64,000 bases of DNA from Cyanobacteriota bacterium (GTDB lineage Bacteria; Cyanobacteriota; Cyanobacteriia; CACIAM-69d). This document shows, piece by piece, positions 18,275-25,750 of this stretch. Each line of letters starts with the position of its first letter. The stretch's first letter is position 1. The DNA lies in contig JAKRSF010000004.1 of the NCBI GenBank assembly GCA_022402445.1, positions 125,858-189,857 of the forward strand, given 5' to 3'. Made by a program: the position numbers and the translations under genes. The notes under the pieces were generated by a model that was given only the letters and a program-made list of their open reading frames with translations, was not told where the DNA came from and searched no databases.

Positions 18275-18545
18275 GCTTGAGAGTGAGTCGGGCCCGCGAT
18301 CGGCACGGCACAGAACTGCCGGAACGCGCTAGTTCCGTCTATTCCGATCGACGCCAGCCCGTACCCCAGGCTCTCGACGCAGGGCACCTATTCTTCGATA
18401 CATTTCTCCGGTGCGGGTTTGCCCACGGTGGTGCCCGCAGGAATTTTCGTCGGGAAGAAAGTGCGAACTTAAATCGAGCACCAGCTCGGCCGAAGACGGC
18501 ATCGAGCCGCGTTTCTTCGACAAGCAGTTCTTAGGAAGGGAAACC

Positions 18546-19970
18546 ATGGCTTACGCGCAAACCAAGTCCAAGTCCGGCTATGAAGCTGGCGTAAAGGACT
18601 ACAAACTAACCTATTACACGCCGGATTACACCCCGAAGGATACGGACATCCTCGCGGCGTTCCGCATGACCCCTCAGCCGGGAGTCCCGCCGGAAGAAGC
18701 CGGTGCCGCCGTTGCCGCCGAGTCCTCCACCGGGACCTGGACCACCGTGTGGACCGACCTGCTGACGGACCTTGATCGCTACAAGGGTCGGTGCTATGAC
18801 ATCGAGCCGGTGCCCAACGAGGACAACCAGTACATCGCCTACATCGCCTACCCGCTGGATCTGTTCGAGGAAGGTTCGGTCACGAACATGCTGACCTCGA
18901 TCGTGGGTAACGTGTTTGGCTTTAAGGCCCTGCGCGCCCTGCGTTTGGAAGACCTGCGCATCCCCGTGGCTTACCTGAAGACCTTCCAGGGGCCTCCCCA
19001 CGGGATCCAGGTGGAGCGCGACAAGATTAATAAGTATGGTCGTCCCCTGCTGGGCTGCACGATCAAGCCGAAGCTCGGTCTGTCGGCGAAGAACTATGGC
19101 CGTGCGGTCTATGAGTGCCTGCGCGGCGGTCTGGACTTCACGAAGGATGACGAGAACATCAACTCGCAAACCTTCCAGCGCTGGCGCGATCGCTTCCTGT
19201 TTGTCGCCGACGCCATCCACAAGGCCCAGGCAGAAACCGGCGAAATCAAGGGTCACTACCTGAACGTGACCGCCGCCACCTGCGAAGAGATGATCAAGCG
19301 CGCCGAGTTCGCCAAGGAACTCGAAATGCCGATCATCATGCATGACTTCCTGACGGCTGGCTTCACCGCCAACACCACCTTGTCCCACTGGTGCCGCGAC
19401 AATGGCCTGTTGCTGCACATCCACCGGGCCATGCACGCGGTGATCGACCGCCAGAAGAACCACGGGATGCACTTCCGCGTGTTGGCCAAGTGCCTGCGGA
19501 TGTCCGGCGGTGACCACATCCACACCGGTACGGTGGTCGGCAAGCTGGAAGGGGAGCGCGGCATCACGATGGGCTTCGTGGATCTGCTCCGCGAAAACTA
19601 CATCGAGCGCGATCCGTCTCGCGGGATCTACTTCACCCAGGATTGGGCGTCGATGCCCGGTGTGATGGCCGTGGCTTCCGGCGGTATCCACGTGTGGCAC
19701 ATGCCTGCCCTGGTGGAAATCTTCGGCGATGATTCCGTGCTGCAATTCGGCGGTGGGACGCTGGGTCACCCCTGGGGTAATGCTCCGGGTGCGACGGCGA
19801 ACCGTGTGGCCCTGGAAGCTTGCGTTCAGGCCCGTAACGAGGGTCGTGACCTCAACCGTGAAGGTGGCGACATCATCCGTGAGGCTTGCCGCTGGAGCCC
19901 TGAACTGGCCACGGCTTGCGAACTGTGGAAGGAAATCAAGTTCGACTTCGAGGCGGTTGATACCGTTTGA
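18546..19970 (+). CDS. rbcL: RuBisCO large subunit, form IB
   Basis: Catalytic subunit of ribulose-1,5-bisphosphate carboxylase/oxygenase, housed in carboxysomes. The 474-residue sequence has the substrate and metal site [15 protein letters not shown] (with the carbamylated Lys), [21 protein letters not shown], loop 6 [12 protein letters not shown] and GGIHVWHMP. It ends with the DFEAVDTV tail. The N-terminus [21 protein letters not shown] and the presence of rbcX mark the form IB (green-type) enzyme. The ATG at 18546 has AGGAAGGG upstream; 45 further in-frame codons before it are ignored. First gene of rbcL-rbcX-rbcS. Confidence 0.98.
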   Translation: MAYAQTKSKSGYEAGVKDYKLTYYTPDYTPKDTDILAAFRMTPQPGVPPEEAGAAVAAESSTGTWTTVWTDLLTDLDRYKGRCYDIEPVPNEDNQYIAYIAYPLDLFEEGSVTNMLTSIVGNVFGFKALRALRLEDLRIPVAYLKTFQGPPHGIQVERDKINKYGRPLLGCTIKPKLGLSAKNYGRAVYECLRGGLDFTKDDENINSQTFQRWRDRFLFVADAIHKAQAETGEIKGHYLNVTAATCEEMIKRAEFAKELEMPIIMHDFLTAGFTANTTLSHWCRDNGLLLHIHRAMHAVIDRQKNHGMHFRVLAKCLRMSGGDHIHTGTVVGKLEGERGITMGFVDLLRENYIERDPSRGIYFTQDWASMPGVMAVASGGIHVWHMPALVEIFGDDSVLQFGGGTLGHPWGNAPGATANRVALEACVQARNEGRDLNREGGDIIREACRWSPELATACELWKEIKFDFEAVDTV

Positions 19971-20121
19971 TGAGTCGTTTGATCACGCCTTGGGGTGTGT
20001 GGCCTAGGGGCTGATGGGGGGGCCGTTTGGTAGCTGCGTTGGCAACGGCGCGCTGCTGGATCGCTGATGATGGGGTCGCTTCACGTATGCCGCTTTGATG
20101 GGGCTAAAGATGTCAGAGTCT

Positions 20122-20541
20122 ATGGATCTCAAAGCGATCGCGAAGGATACGGCCAAAACGCTGCAAAGCTACCTAACCTATCGTGCGATGGGTGTGGTGG
20201 TGGCCCAGCTCAGCGAAACGAACCCCCCTAAGGCCCTGTGGCTACAAGGGTTTTCTCCGACGGGCAAGATCCAGAGCGGAGAGACCTACCTTGAGGAGTT
20301 GATGGCTGCGGACCCGGAAATTGCGCTGCGAGTGATGACCGTGCGCGAGCATCTGGCGGCGGAGATTCTCGAATTTTTGCCGGAGATGGTGCAAACCGGG
20401 ATTCAGCAGTCCAATGGGATTCATCGCCGTTGGCATTTGGAACGCTTGACCCAGCATGTTCTGGAGCGGGAGCCGGAGTTTTCCGGTGCGCCGGAGGGGG
20501 CTGGGGACGGGGCGGACCCAATGGCGGAGGATCCTGCCTGA
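20122..20541 (+). CDS. rbcX: RuBisCO assembly chaperone RbcX
   Basis: Homodimeric chaperone that clamps the RbcL C-terminal tail and helps form the RbcL8 core before RbcS binds. The start at 20122 gives [20 protein letters not shown], matching the usual family N-terminus, and 139 residues. ATG codons at 20098 and 20110 in the same frame could add up to eight residues. Conserved features include [27 protein letters not shown] and [18 protein letters not shown]. The last 20 residues are Gly/Glu/Asp-rich and probably disordered. Lies 151 bases after rbcL and 67 before rbcS. Confidence 0.95.
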   Translation: MDLKAIAKDTAKTLQSYLTYRAMGVVVAQLSETNPPKALWLQGFSPTGKIQSGETYLEELMAADPEIALRVMTVREHLAAEILEFLPEMVQTGIQQSNGIHRRWHLERLTQHVLEREPEFSGAPEGAGDGADPMAEDPA

Positions 20542-20561
20542 ACCAGTATTCGCGACGACTG

Positions 20562-20579
20562 GCCGCGCGATCGCGCGGC
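20562..20579. promoter_or_regulatory. 18-bp palindrome with HIP1 core in the rbcX-rbcS spacer
   Basis: GCCGCGCGATCGCGCGGC is a perfect palindrome around a GCGATCGC core, placed between the rbcX stop and the rbcS ribosome-binding site. In RNA it could form a small hairpin that affects processing or rbcS translation; this is inference. Confidence 0.4.
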
Positions 20580-20608
20580 GGCTAACCACGAGGAGACGTA
20601 ACCCAACC

Positions 20609-20944
20609 ATGAAAACCCTTCCTAAAGAGCAACGTTACGAAACTTTTTCGTACCTGCCCCCCCTGAGCGATCAGCAAATCGCTAAGCAAATCCAGTACAT
20701 GCTGGATCAGGGCTACATTCCTGGGGTGGAGTTCAACGAAACCTCTGACCCGACGGTCTACTACTGGACCATGTGGAAGTTGCCCCTGTTCAACGCTCGC
20801 TCGGTGCAGGAAGTGCTCAACGAAGTGCAGGCGTGCCGCTCGGAGTACAACAACTGCTACGTGCGTGTGGTGGGCTTCGACAACATCAAGCAGTGCCAAG
20901 CGGTGGGCTTCATTGTCCACAAGCCGAGCACCAGCCGCTACTAA
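20609..20944 (+). CDS. rbcS: RuBisCO small subunit
   Basis: Small subunit that caps the L8 core and completes the L8S8 holoenzyme. 111 residues, normal for cyanobacteria (no transit peptide). Family features: [19 protein letters not shown], the [15 protein letters not shown] segment, [10 protein letters not shown], and the C-terminal [27 protein letters not shown] lies 13 bases before the ATG at 20609. The open frame extends back into rbcX but those residues are not family-like. A strong terminator follows. Confidence 0.98.
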   Translation: MKTLPKEQRYETFSYLPPLSDQQIAKQIQYMLDQGYIPGVEFNETSDPTVYYWTMWKLPLFNARSVQEVLNEVQACRSEYNNCYVRVVGFDNIKQCQAVGFIVHKPSTSRY

Positions 20945-20995
20945 AACCCTCCAGGCCGCTCGTTTTTGCCCTAGGCCCTGAGCGGTAACCCGAGG

Positions 20996-21026
20996 CGGGA
21001 GTCCAGTTTTCTGGGCTCCCGTTTTT
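20996..21026 (+). terminator. Rho-independent terminator of the RuBisCO operon
   Basis: CGGGAGTCCAG and CTGGGCTCCCG form an 11-base stem (one T-G pair) closed by a TTTT loop and followed by TTTTT. A smaller inverted repeat CCGCTC/GAGCGG (20956-20985) precedes it. Placement 50 bases after the rbcS stop fits the end of the rbcLXS message. Confidence 0.9.
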
Positions 21027-21185
21027 CATGGATCGTTGGTTGAAGGCTGAACTGGGGGCGGATTTGCCGCCCTGGCCGGTGTGATCAAGGCATACTAGGT
21101 CTATCGGGACGGATGCACGGAACCGAATCGCGGACTCAATCCGGAAAATACTCCCCATTCCCCCAGGACCCTAGAGGCCAAGTCT

Positions 21186-21692
21186 ATGGTTGAGATGAAA
21201 GTTGCCGGCATTGCCTTGGATGCGGTGAACCGGACGCCGATAATTCTCCTGAAGGACACGGCTGAGCGGCGGGCGCTGCCGATTTATATCGGTCAAGATC
21301 AGGCGAAGGCGATTGTGAATGTGCTGGAAAATCAGCCGCCGCCGAGGCCCCTGACCCATGATTTGCTGGTGAATCTGCTGGAGGCGTGGGGCATGACCCT
21401 GGAGCGGGTGGTGGTCCATTCCCTCCAGGACAGTACGTTCTATGCGGTGATGGTGGTGCGTCAGGGGGAGGTGCTCAAGGAGATTGATTCGCGCCCGAGT
21501 GATGCGATCGCGATCGCCCTGCGGACGGGCAGCCCGATTTGGGTGATGGAGGAGGTGATTGCCGATGCGTCATTTCCGGTGGATCGGGAGGCGGATGAGG
21601 CGGAGCAGCGGGCCTTTCGGGAGTTTGTGGCGCGGCTGCGGCCGGAGGATTTTGAGGAGCACCGCTGCCGCAGTGATGAGGCGGAGAGCTAG
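21186..21692 (+). CDS. DUF151/bifunctional nuclease family protein
   Basis: A 168-residue protein with the bifunctional nuclease (BFN, DUF151) domain: MKVAGIALDAVNRTPIILLKD, LPIYIGQDQAKAIV, the RPLTHDLL stretch, and the DSRPSDAIAIALRTGSPIWV signature. Plant relatives have DNase/RNase activity and bacterial relatives are often called stress-response nucleases; a biochemical role in cyanobacteria is not established. The C-terminal 40 residues are acidic. It starts 240 bases after rbcS on the same strand but beyond the terminator, so it likely has its own promoter. The start two codons later (MKVAG) is also possible. Confidence 0.9.
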   Translation: MVEMKVAGIALDAVNRTPIILLKDTAERRALPIYIGQDQAKAIVNVLENQPPPRPLTHDLLVNLLEAWGMTLERVVVHSLQDSTFYAVMVVRQGEVLKEIDSRPSDAIAIALRTGSPIWVMEEVIADASFPVDREADEAEQRAFREFVARLRPEDFEEHRCRSDEAES

Positions 21693-21760
21693 GGTGCAGC
21701 GCGGGGACGCGACAGGTAGGACAATGGGGAGTAATTGTTGCGGAAGTAACCATTAGGACT

Positions 21761-24178
21761 ATGGCTAGCCCGCGCGATCGACGCCGCGATCCCTATGCAG
21801 ACTACGGACGGGAAGCGGCTAAGTTTTGGGATCTAGAGCGTCTGTATGGCGATCTGGCGGTGCAGAAGGGGCATGTGAAGTATGCCCTGGGGAAACCTGC
21901 GCCCCTGACGCCGCTGGAGTGCCGCCTGTTGCGGGGGCTGCTGTTGGGGGAGTCGCCGCAGGTGCTTGCGGTGGGCTTGGACCGGAAGCCGGGGGGGCTG
22001 GTGGTCGATCTGAGCCGGGGCCTTTATCGCTATGTGATGGGGCTGGCGGGCCAACCGGATGGGCGCATGGGGGGCTGGCGGAAGATTGCGCCCTTGCTGA
22101 AGCGTTTGGGCTATTACCGGGGCGATCGCGAGGGGAATCGCGCGGTGATGGTTGAGGCGGTGGGGATGGGGCGACTGCCGCGCCGATTTGGGCCAGGGTT
22201 GGTGGGCCGGGAGGCGGAGCTGGAACAGGTGCTGTCCCTGCTGCTGATGGAGGATGGGGGTGAGGGGTGTGTGGCCATCAGCGGGGCGGGCGGTGTGGGC
22301 AAGACGTCTTTGGCGACGGAGGCGGCCCATGAGTGGCTGAGGCGTCGGCGGGCGGCGGCTGGGGGGGCGGGGCGGTTCGCGGCGGGGCGGGTGGCGTTTG
22401 CATCGGCGAAGGCGGAACATTTGACGGGCCACGGGGCGCTGCCCCATTTGCACCGTTGCCAGGGGATGGTGCAGTTGCTCGGGGCGATCGCGCGGCAGCT
22501 TGAGGTGGCCCCGGAGGAGGTGGGGGATGGGGCGGATCTGGAGACCTTGATGGGGGCGATCAATCGGGCTTTGGTGACGGGGCCGCCTACGCTGCTGGTG
22601 TTGGATAATCTCGATCCCCTCCTGCAGGAGCCGGAGCAGCGGGAGCAGGTGCTGGCGTTTTTGATGGATTTGCCCAGGGCGGCCCGCGTGATCGCCACGG
22701 CCCGGGCGCGGCTGGTGATTGGCGGTGCGGTGCGGCTGCATCCCCTGGCGGCGGCGGCGGCGGGAAAACTGTTTGATCGGGAGTGCGATCGCCGTCGGGT
22801 TTCAGGGCTCACCCCGGTTGATCGCCGTGCCCTGCTGGACTGGGCGGGGGGAATTCCCCTGCTGCTGGTGACGGCGGCGGGGCGGCTGGGGTTGGGCCAT
22901 GGACCGGCAATGGCGATCGCGTGGCTGCGATCGCTGCGGGGACCGGCGGCACGGCTGTGTTTCCATGAACCGATGGCCGATGGGCTACCGGCGGCGGCGA
23001 TCGCCCTGGTGCAAGCCCTGAGCCTGTTTGAAGGGGCCATCCCCCCCGACGAGGTGGCCCAGGTGGCGGGGCTAGATCCAGCGGCGGCGGCCACGGCGCA
23101 AGGGTGGCAATTCCTCGTGGAGCGCTCCTGGCTGCTGGGGGATTTGGGGGAGGGGGCGGCGGTGGCCCTGGTGGGTTCCCTGCGCTCCTTTGCACGGGAC
23201 TGGCTGGTCACTGACCCGGAGCTGGAGCGGCAATTGCGCGATCGCTGGCACGCCTGGGGGCAGGCCACCGCCATGCGCTACGGCCGGGAGGATCGGCTGG
23301 AATGGTTTGATGTGCGCCCCCTCAATCCCTACTGGCCCAGCCTGCGGGCCGTGATGGACTGGTGTTTGGATCAGGGGCGATCGGCGGACTTTTTAAACCT
23401 GCTGCATCTCCTCAAGGGATACCTCCACCTGTCGGGCCATTGGGAGGATTTGTATCGCTGGGGGACGGCCCTGCTGACCCTGGCCCAGGGGCGTCAGGAT
23501 CGCGCCCTGGAGGCGATCGCCTATTTCGAGCGGGGCTGGACCGGGAGCCTCTATACCGAACCGGAGCGCCTGCGGGCGGCGGCGGCGGATCTAGAGCGGG
23601 CCTGGAATCTTCAGGAACACGGCAACTTTTACCTTGCGGCGGAAATTGCCACGAATCTGGGGCGACTATGGATCCAGCTTGGCCAGGGGCGGCGTGCCCA
23701 TCGCTACCTTGAGCGGGCGGCGGAACTGCTCGATCGCCGGGTGCTCGATTCGCCCGCCTGGGGACGCCTTCAGGTGCAGTTGCTCTATTACAACGGGGAG
23801 TTGGCCTATTCCCAGGGGGAGTATGGGCGGGCGCAGTTGTTTTACCAAGATGCCCTGGAGCGATCGCGGGCGATCGACTGGCAGCGGGGAATTTACTATT
23901 GCCAGGAGTGGCTGGGGAAGGTGGCCCTCGCCCAACAGGATGTGGTCCAGGCGCGGCAGTGTCTCCGGGATGCTTTGGCGGTGGCGCGGCGGCAGCGGGA
24001 TCAGCGCTACTGTGCCTTTTGTTTACAGACCCTTGCCCAGTTGGCGGCGGCGGACGGTGACCCTAAGGAGGCCCGACGGCTGGCGGTGCGATCGCGGTCC
24101 GTGTTCCAGGAGTTGGGGATGGAGCGGGAGCGGGCGACGATGGATGGGTGGTTACGGGAGCTGAATGGCCATGGGTAA
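21761..24178 (+). CDS. STAND-type NTPase with N-terminal HTH-like domain and C-terminal TPR-like repeats
   Basis: An 805-residue signal-transduction ATPase. The N-terminal region (about 45-97) with LTPLECRLLRGLLLGESP and VVDLSRGLYRYVMGL resembles the helix-turn-helix module found at the head of many cyanobacterial NB-ARC proteins. The NTPase core has GRE (149-151), Walker A GAGGVGKTS (175-183), Walker B LLVLDN (278-283), a TAR arginine (about 313-315) and the GGIPLLL motif (363-369), the order expected in the STAND class. From about 540 to the end are repeated helices (tandem A/L/Y/G spacing) that fit TPR units. Such proteins oligomerise on ligand binding; some act in defence. Ligand and output are unknown. 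Its end overlaps the next gene by 14 bases. Confidence 0.85.
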   Translation: MASPRDRRRDPYADYGREAAKFWDLERLYGDLAVQKGHVKYALGKPAPLTPLECRLLRGLLLGESPQVLAVGLDRKPGGLVVDLSRGLYRYVMGLAGQPDGRMGGWRKIAPLLKRLGYYRGDREGNRAVMVEAVGMGRLPRRFGPGLVGREAELEQVLSLLLMEDGGEGCVAISGAGGVGKTSLATEAAHEWLRRRRAAAGGAGRFAAGRVAFASAKAEHLTGHGALPHLHRCQGMVQLLGAIARQLEVAPEEVGDGADLETLMGAINRALVTGPPTLLVLDNLDPLLQEPEQREQVLAFLMDLPRAARVIATARARLVIGGAVRLHPLAAAAAGKLFDRECDRRRVSGLTPVDRRALLDWAGGIPLLLVTAAGRLGLGHGPAMAIAWLRSLRGPAARLCFHEPMADGLPAAAIALVQALSLFEGAIPPDEVAQVAGLDPAAAATAQGWQFLVERSWLLGDLGEGAAVALVGSLRSFARDWLVTDPELERQLRDRWHAWGQATAMRYGREDRLEWFDVRPLNPYWPSLRAVMDWCLDQGRSADFLNLLHLLKGYLHLSGHWEDLYRWGTALLTLAQGRQDRALEAIAYFERGWTGSLYTEPERLRAAAADLERAWNLQEHGNFYLAAEIATNLGRLWIQLGQGRRAHRYLERAAELLDRRVLDSPAWGRLQVQLLYYNGELAYSQGEYGRAQLFYQDALERSRAIDWQRGIYYCQEWLGKVALAQQDVVQARQCLRDALAVARRQRDQRYCAFCLQTLAQLAAADGDPKEARRLAVRSRSVFQELGMERERATMDGWLRELNGHG

Positions 24179-24728
24179 GTTTTACGGGGAAATTACGCCG
24201 ACCTTGCGGGAGTTTATTGGGCGGCAACATCTGTTTTTTACGGCGACGGCTCCGTCGGTGGGGGGGCGGGTGAACCTGTCGCCGAAGGGGGCCGATACGC
24301 TGCGGATCCTGGGCGATCGCCAGGTGGCCTATCTGGACCTGACGGGCAGCGGCAATGAGACGGCGGCCCACCTGCGGGAGAATGGCCGACTGACGGTGAT
24401 GTTTTGCAGTTTCGAGGGGCCGCCGCAGATTTTGCGCCTCTATGGGACGGGGCGGGTGGTGCGATCGCGCGATCGCGACTGGTCCGACTGGCTCCGGCAT
24501 TTTGAACCGCTGCCCGGTGCGCGCCAAATTATTGTCCTGGCGGTGGAGTCAGTTCAAACCTCCTGCGGCATGGGGGTGCCCCTGTTCGAGCATCGGGGCG
24601 ATCGCCCGGATCTCCAGCGCTGGGCGGAGGGCAAGGGGGAGGCGGGGTTGCAGGACTATTGGACCGTAAAAAATCAGGTGAGCATTGATGGCCTGCCCAC
24701 GGGCCTGTTGCAGGATGAGCCCAGCTAG
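24165..24728 (+). CDS. Pyridoxamine 5'-phosphate oxidase-fold family protein
   Basis: A 187-residue flavin-reductase-like split-barrel protein. Features: FIGRQHLFFTATA, GRVNLSPKGADT, LDLTGSGNETAAHLRENGRLTVMFCSFEG, LRLYGTGRVV. These fit the PPOX-like family that binds FMN or F420-type cofactors or haem; the members in cyanobacteria are uncharacterised. It is not the vitamin B6 enzyme itself, since the C-terminal signature of PdxH is missing. The start at 24165 lies within the STAND gene (14-base overlap); ATG at 24171 is an alternative. The overlap implies coupled expression. Confidence 0.85.
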   Translation: MAMGKFYGEITPTLREFIGRQHLFFTATAPSVGGRVNLSPKGADTLRILGDRQVAYLDLTGSGNETAAHLRENGRLTVMFCSFEGPPQILRLYGTGRVVRSRDRDWSDWLRHFEPLPGARQIIVLAVESVQTSCGMGVPLFEHRGDRPDLQRWAEGKGEAGLQDYWTVKNQVSIDGLPTGLLQDEPS

Positions 24729-24798
24729 GGGTGGGGAGGCGGCCCCCGCGATCGCGGTACACCCCCCAAATCGTCCCTAAAACCCTAAAAACAATCCC

Positions 24799-25014
24799 CT
24801 AAAAACTCAGCTTGAGGGCACTGACGGGCACCTCATCCCAGGTGCTGACGGTGCGTAGGTTCACGGTCCAGCCTTCGGCGCGCTGGGCGTCGGTGAGATC
24901 GTCTAGGAAGGATTCATTGCAGGCTTTGGCTTGCTCTTCGCTCTCGCAGGCGATGCAGGCGCGCAGCAGACCGGACGAGTCAAATTGCTCGTTCACCCAG
25001 ATGACTTTGGCCAT
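24799..25014 (-). CDS. Small uncharacterised protein
   Basis: A 71-residue soluble protein with AGGAG seven bases upstream of the ATG at 25014, which supports a real gene. The sequence MAKVIWVNEQFDSSGLLRAC, followed by a central CESEEQAKACNES and closing VPVSALKLSF, does not match a domain I know. Two cysteines at about 20 and 23 and one in KACNE could bind a metal or form disulfides; this is only a remark on composition. Confidence 0.7.
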   Translation of the reverse strand: MAKVIWVNEQFDSSGLLRACIACESEEQAKACNESFLDDLTDAQRAEGWTVNLRTVSTWDEVPVSALKLSF

Positions 25015-25113
25015 GGTTAGCTCCTCCAGGGCGTGCCGTCCTAGTGTAGCGAGCCGGGTTGGGAATGCCCTAAAACTGCCGATGAAATTTAAGGGTTTGG
25101 GCCGTGGCGCTGG

Positions 25114-25629
25114 CTACTCGGGGGTGTCGGCGGCACTGGCCATGGCGGTGAGGGCATCTCCGGTGACGCGGCAAATGCGCCAGTCGGGCAACACGTCCGC
25201 GCCCATTTTTTGATAGAAGCCGATCGCGGGGGCGTTCCAGTCCAAAACGCTCCATTCAATCCGTCCATAGCCCCGGGCGATCGCCAATTGACCGAGGTGC
25301 TGCAACAGGGCTCGGCCGATGCCGCGATCGCGCCACTGGGGCTGTACAAACAAGTCTTCGAGATACAGGCCCGGTCGTGTCAAAAAAGTGGAATAGGTGG
25401 TGAAAAAGAGGGCAAATCCCACCACCTCCGCCCCCGATTCGGATTGGTCCACTTCCGCTAAAATCACCTCCGCATAGGGCCGTTCCCCAAATAAATGCTC
25501 GTGCAACTGTTCAGGGGTGCCCGTCACCTGATCAGAGAGTTTTTCATAGGCCGCAAGGGACTTAATGAGCGAAAAGATTGTGGGAACGTCCACCGGTGTT
25601 GCGGCCCGTAATCGAAGATTTTTTAACAT
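25114..25629 (-). CDS. GNAT-family N-acetyltransferase (diamine acetyltransferase-like)
   Basis: A 171-residue acetyl-CoA-dependent transferase. It starts LRLRAATPVDVPTIFSLIKSLA and has the acetyl-CoA loop QPQWRDRGIGRALL (pattern RGxGxA/G) after LYLEDLFV. The closing motif LDWNAPAIGFYQKMGA follows, as in the spermidine/spermine acetyltransferase branch. The acceptor substrate is not known. The start at 25629 follows family length; the open frame runs to an ATG at 25683, which would add 18 residues. Neither start has a strong ribosome-binding site. Lies downstream of clpB on the opposite side from the small gene at 24799. Confidence 0.9.
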   Translation of the reverse strand: MLKNLRLRAATPVDVPTIFSLIKSLAAYEKLSDQVTGTPEQLHEHLFGERPYAEVILAEVDQSESGAEVVGFALFFTTYSTFLTRPGLYLEDLFVQPQWRDRGIGRALLQHLGQLAIARGYGRIEWSVLDWNAPAIGFYQKMGADVLPDWRICRVTGDALTAMASAADTPE

Positions 25630-25750
25630 TGGCGACGTCAACTTGATCAATTCAATAACCAGCGGTAGGGTGCGCTCGGCCATGGTTCTATCTTGCGATC
25701 ATCCTTCCATTCCGAGCGCACCGATTCCGCCGATTTAAGGCGATCTCCAA

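Larger units (their letters stand above)
17998..18545. other. panB-rbcL intergenic region and RuBisCO leader
   Basis: No gene is seen. It contains an AT-rich block (about 18145-18250), two promoter candidates pointing to rbcL, and a GC-rich leader with inverted repeats: CGGAAC/GTTCCG at 18320-18337 and GGGCACC/GGTGCCC at 18382-18436. The panB promoter must lie at its left end, where TTTTATAGGG is found on the minus strand. Confidence 0.55.

Noticed and set aside
18606-19769. 387-codon open frame on the minus strand opposite rbcL
   Set aside because: It is a shadow of the GC-rich rbcL codons; no ribosome-binding site and no recognisable domain, and rbcL itself is certain.
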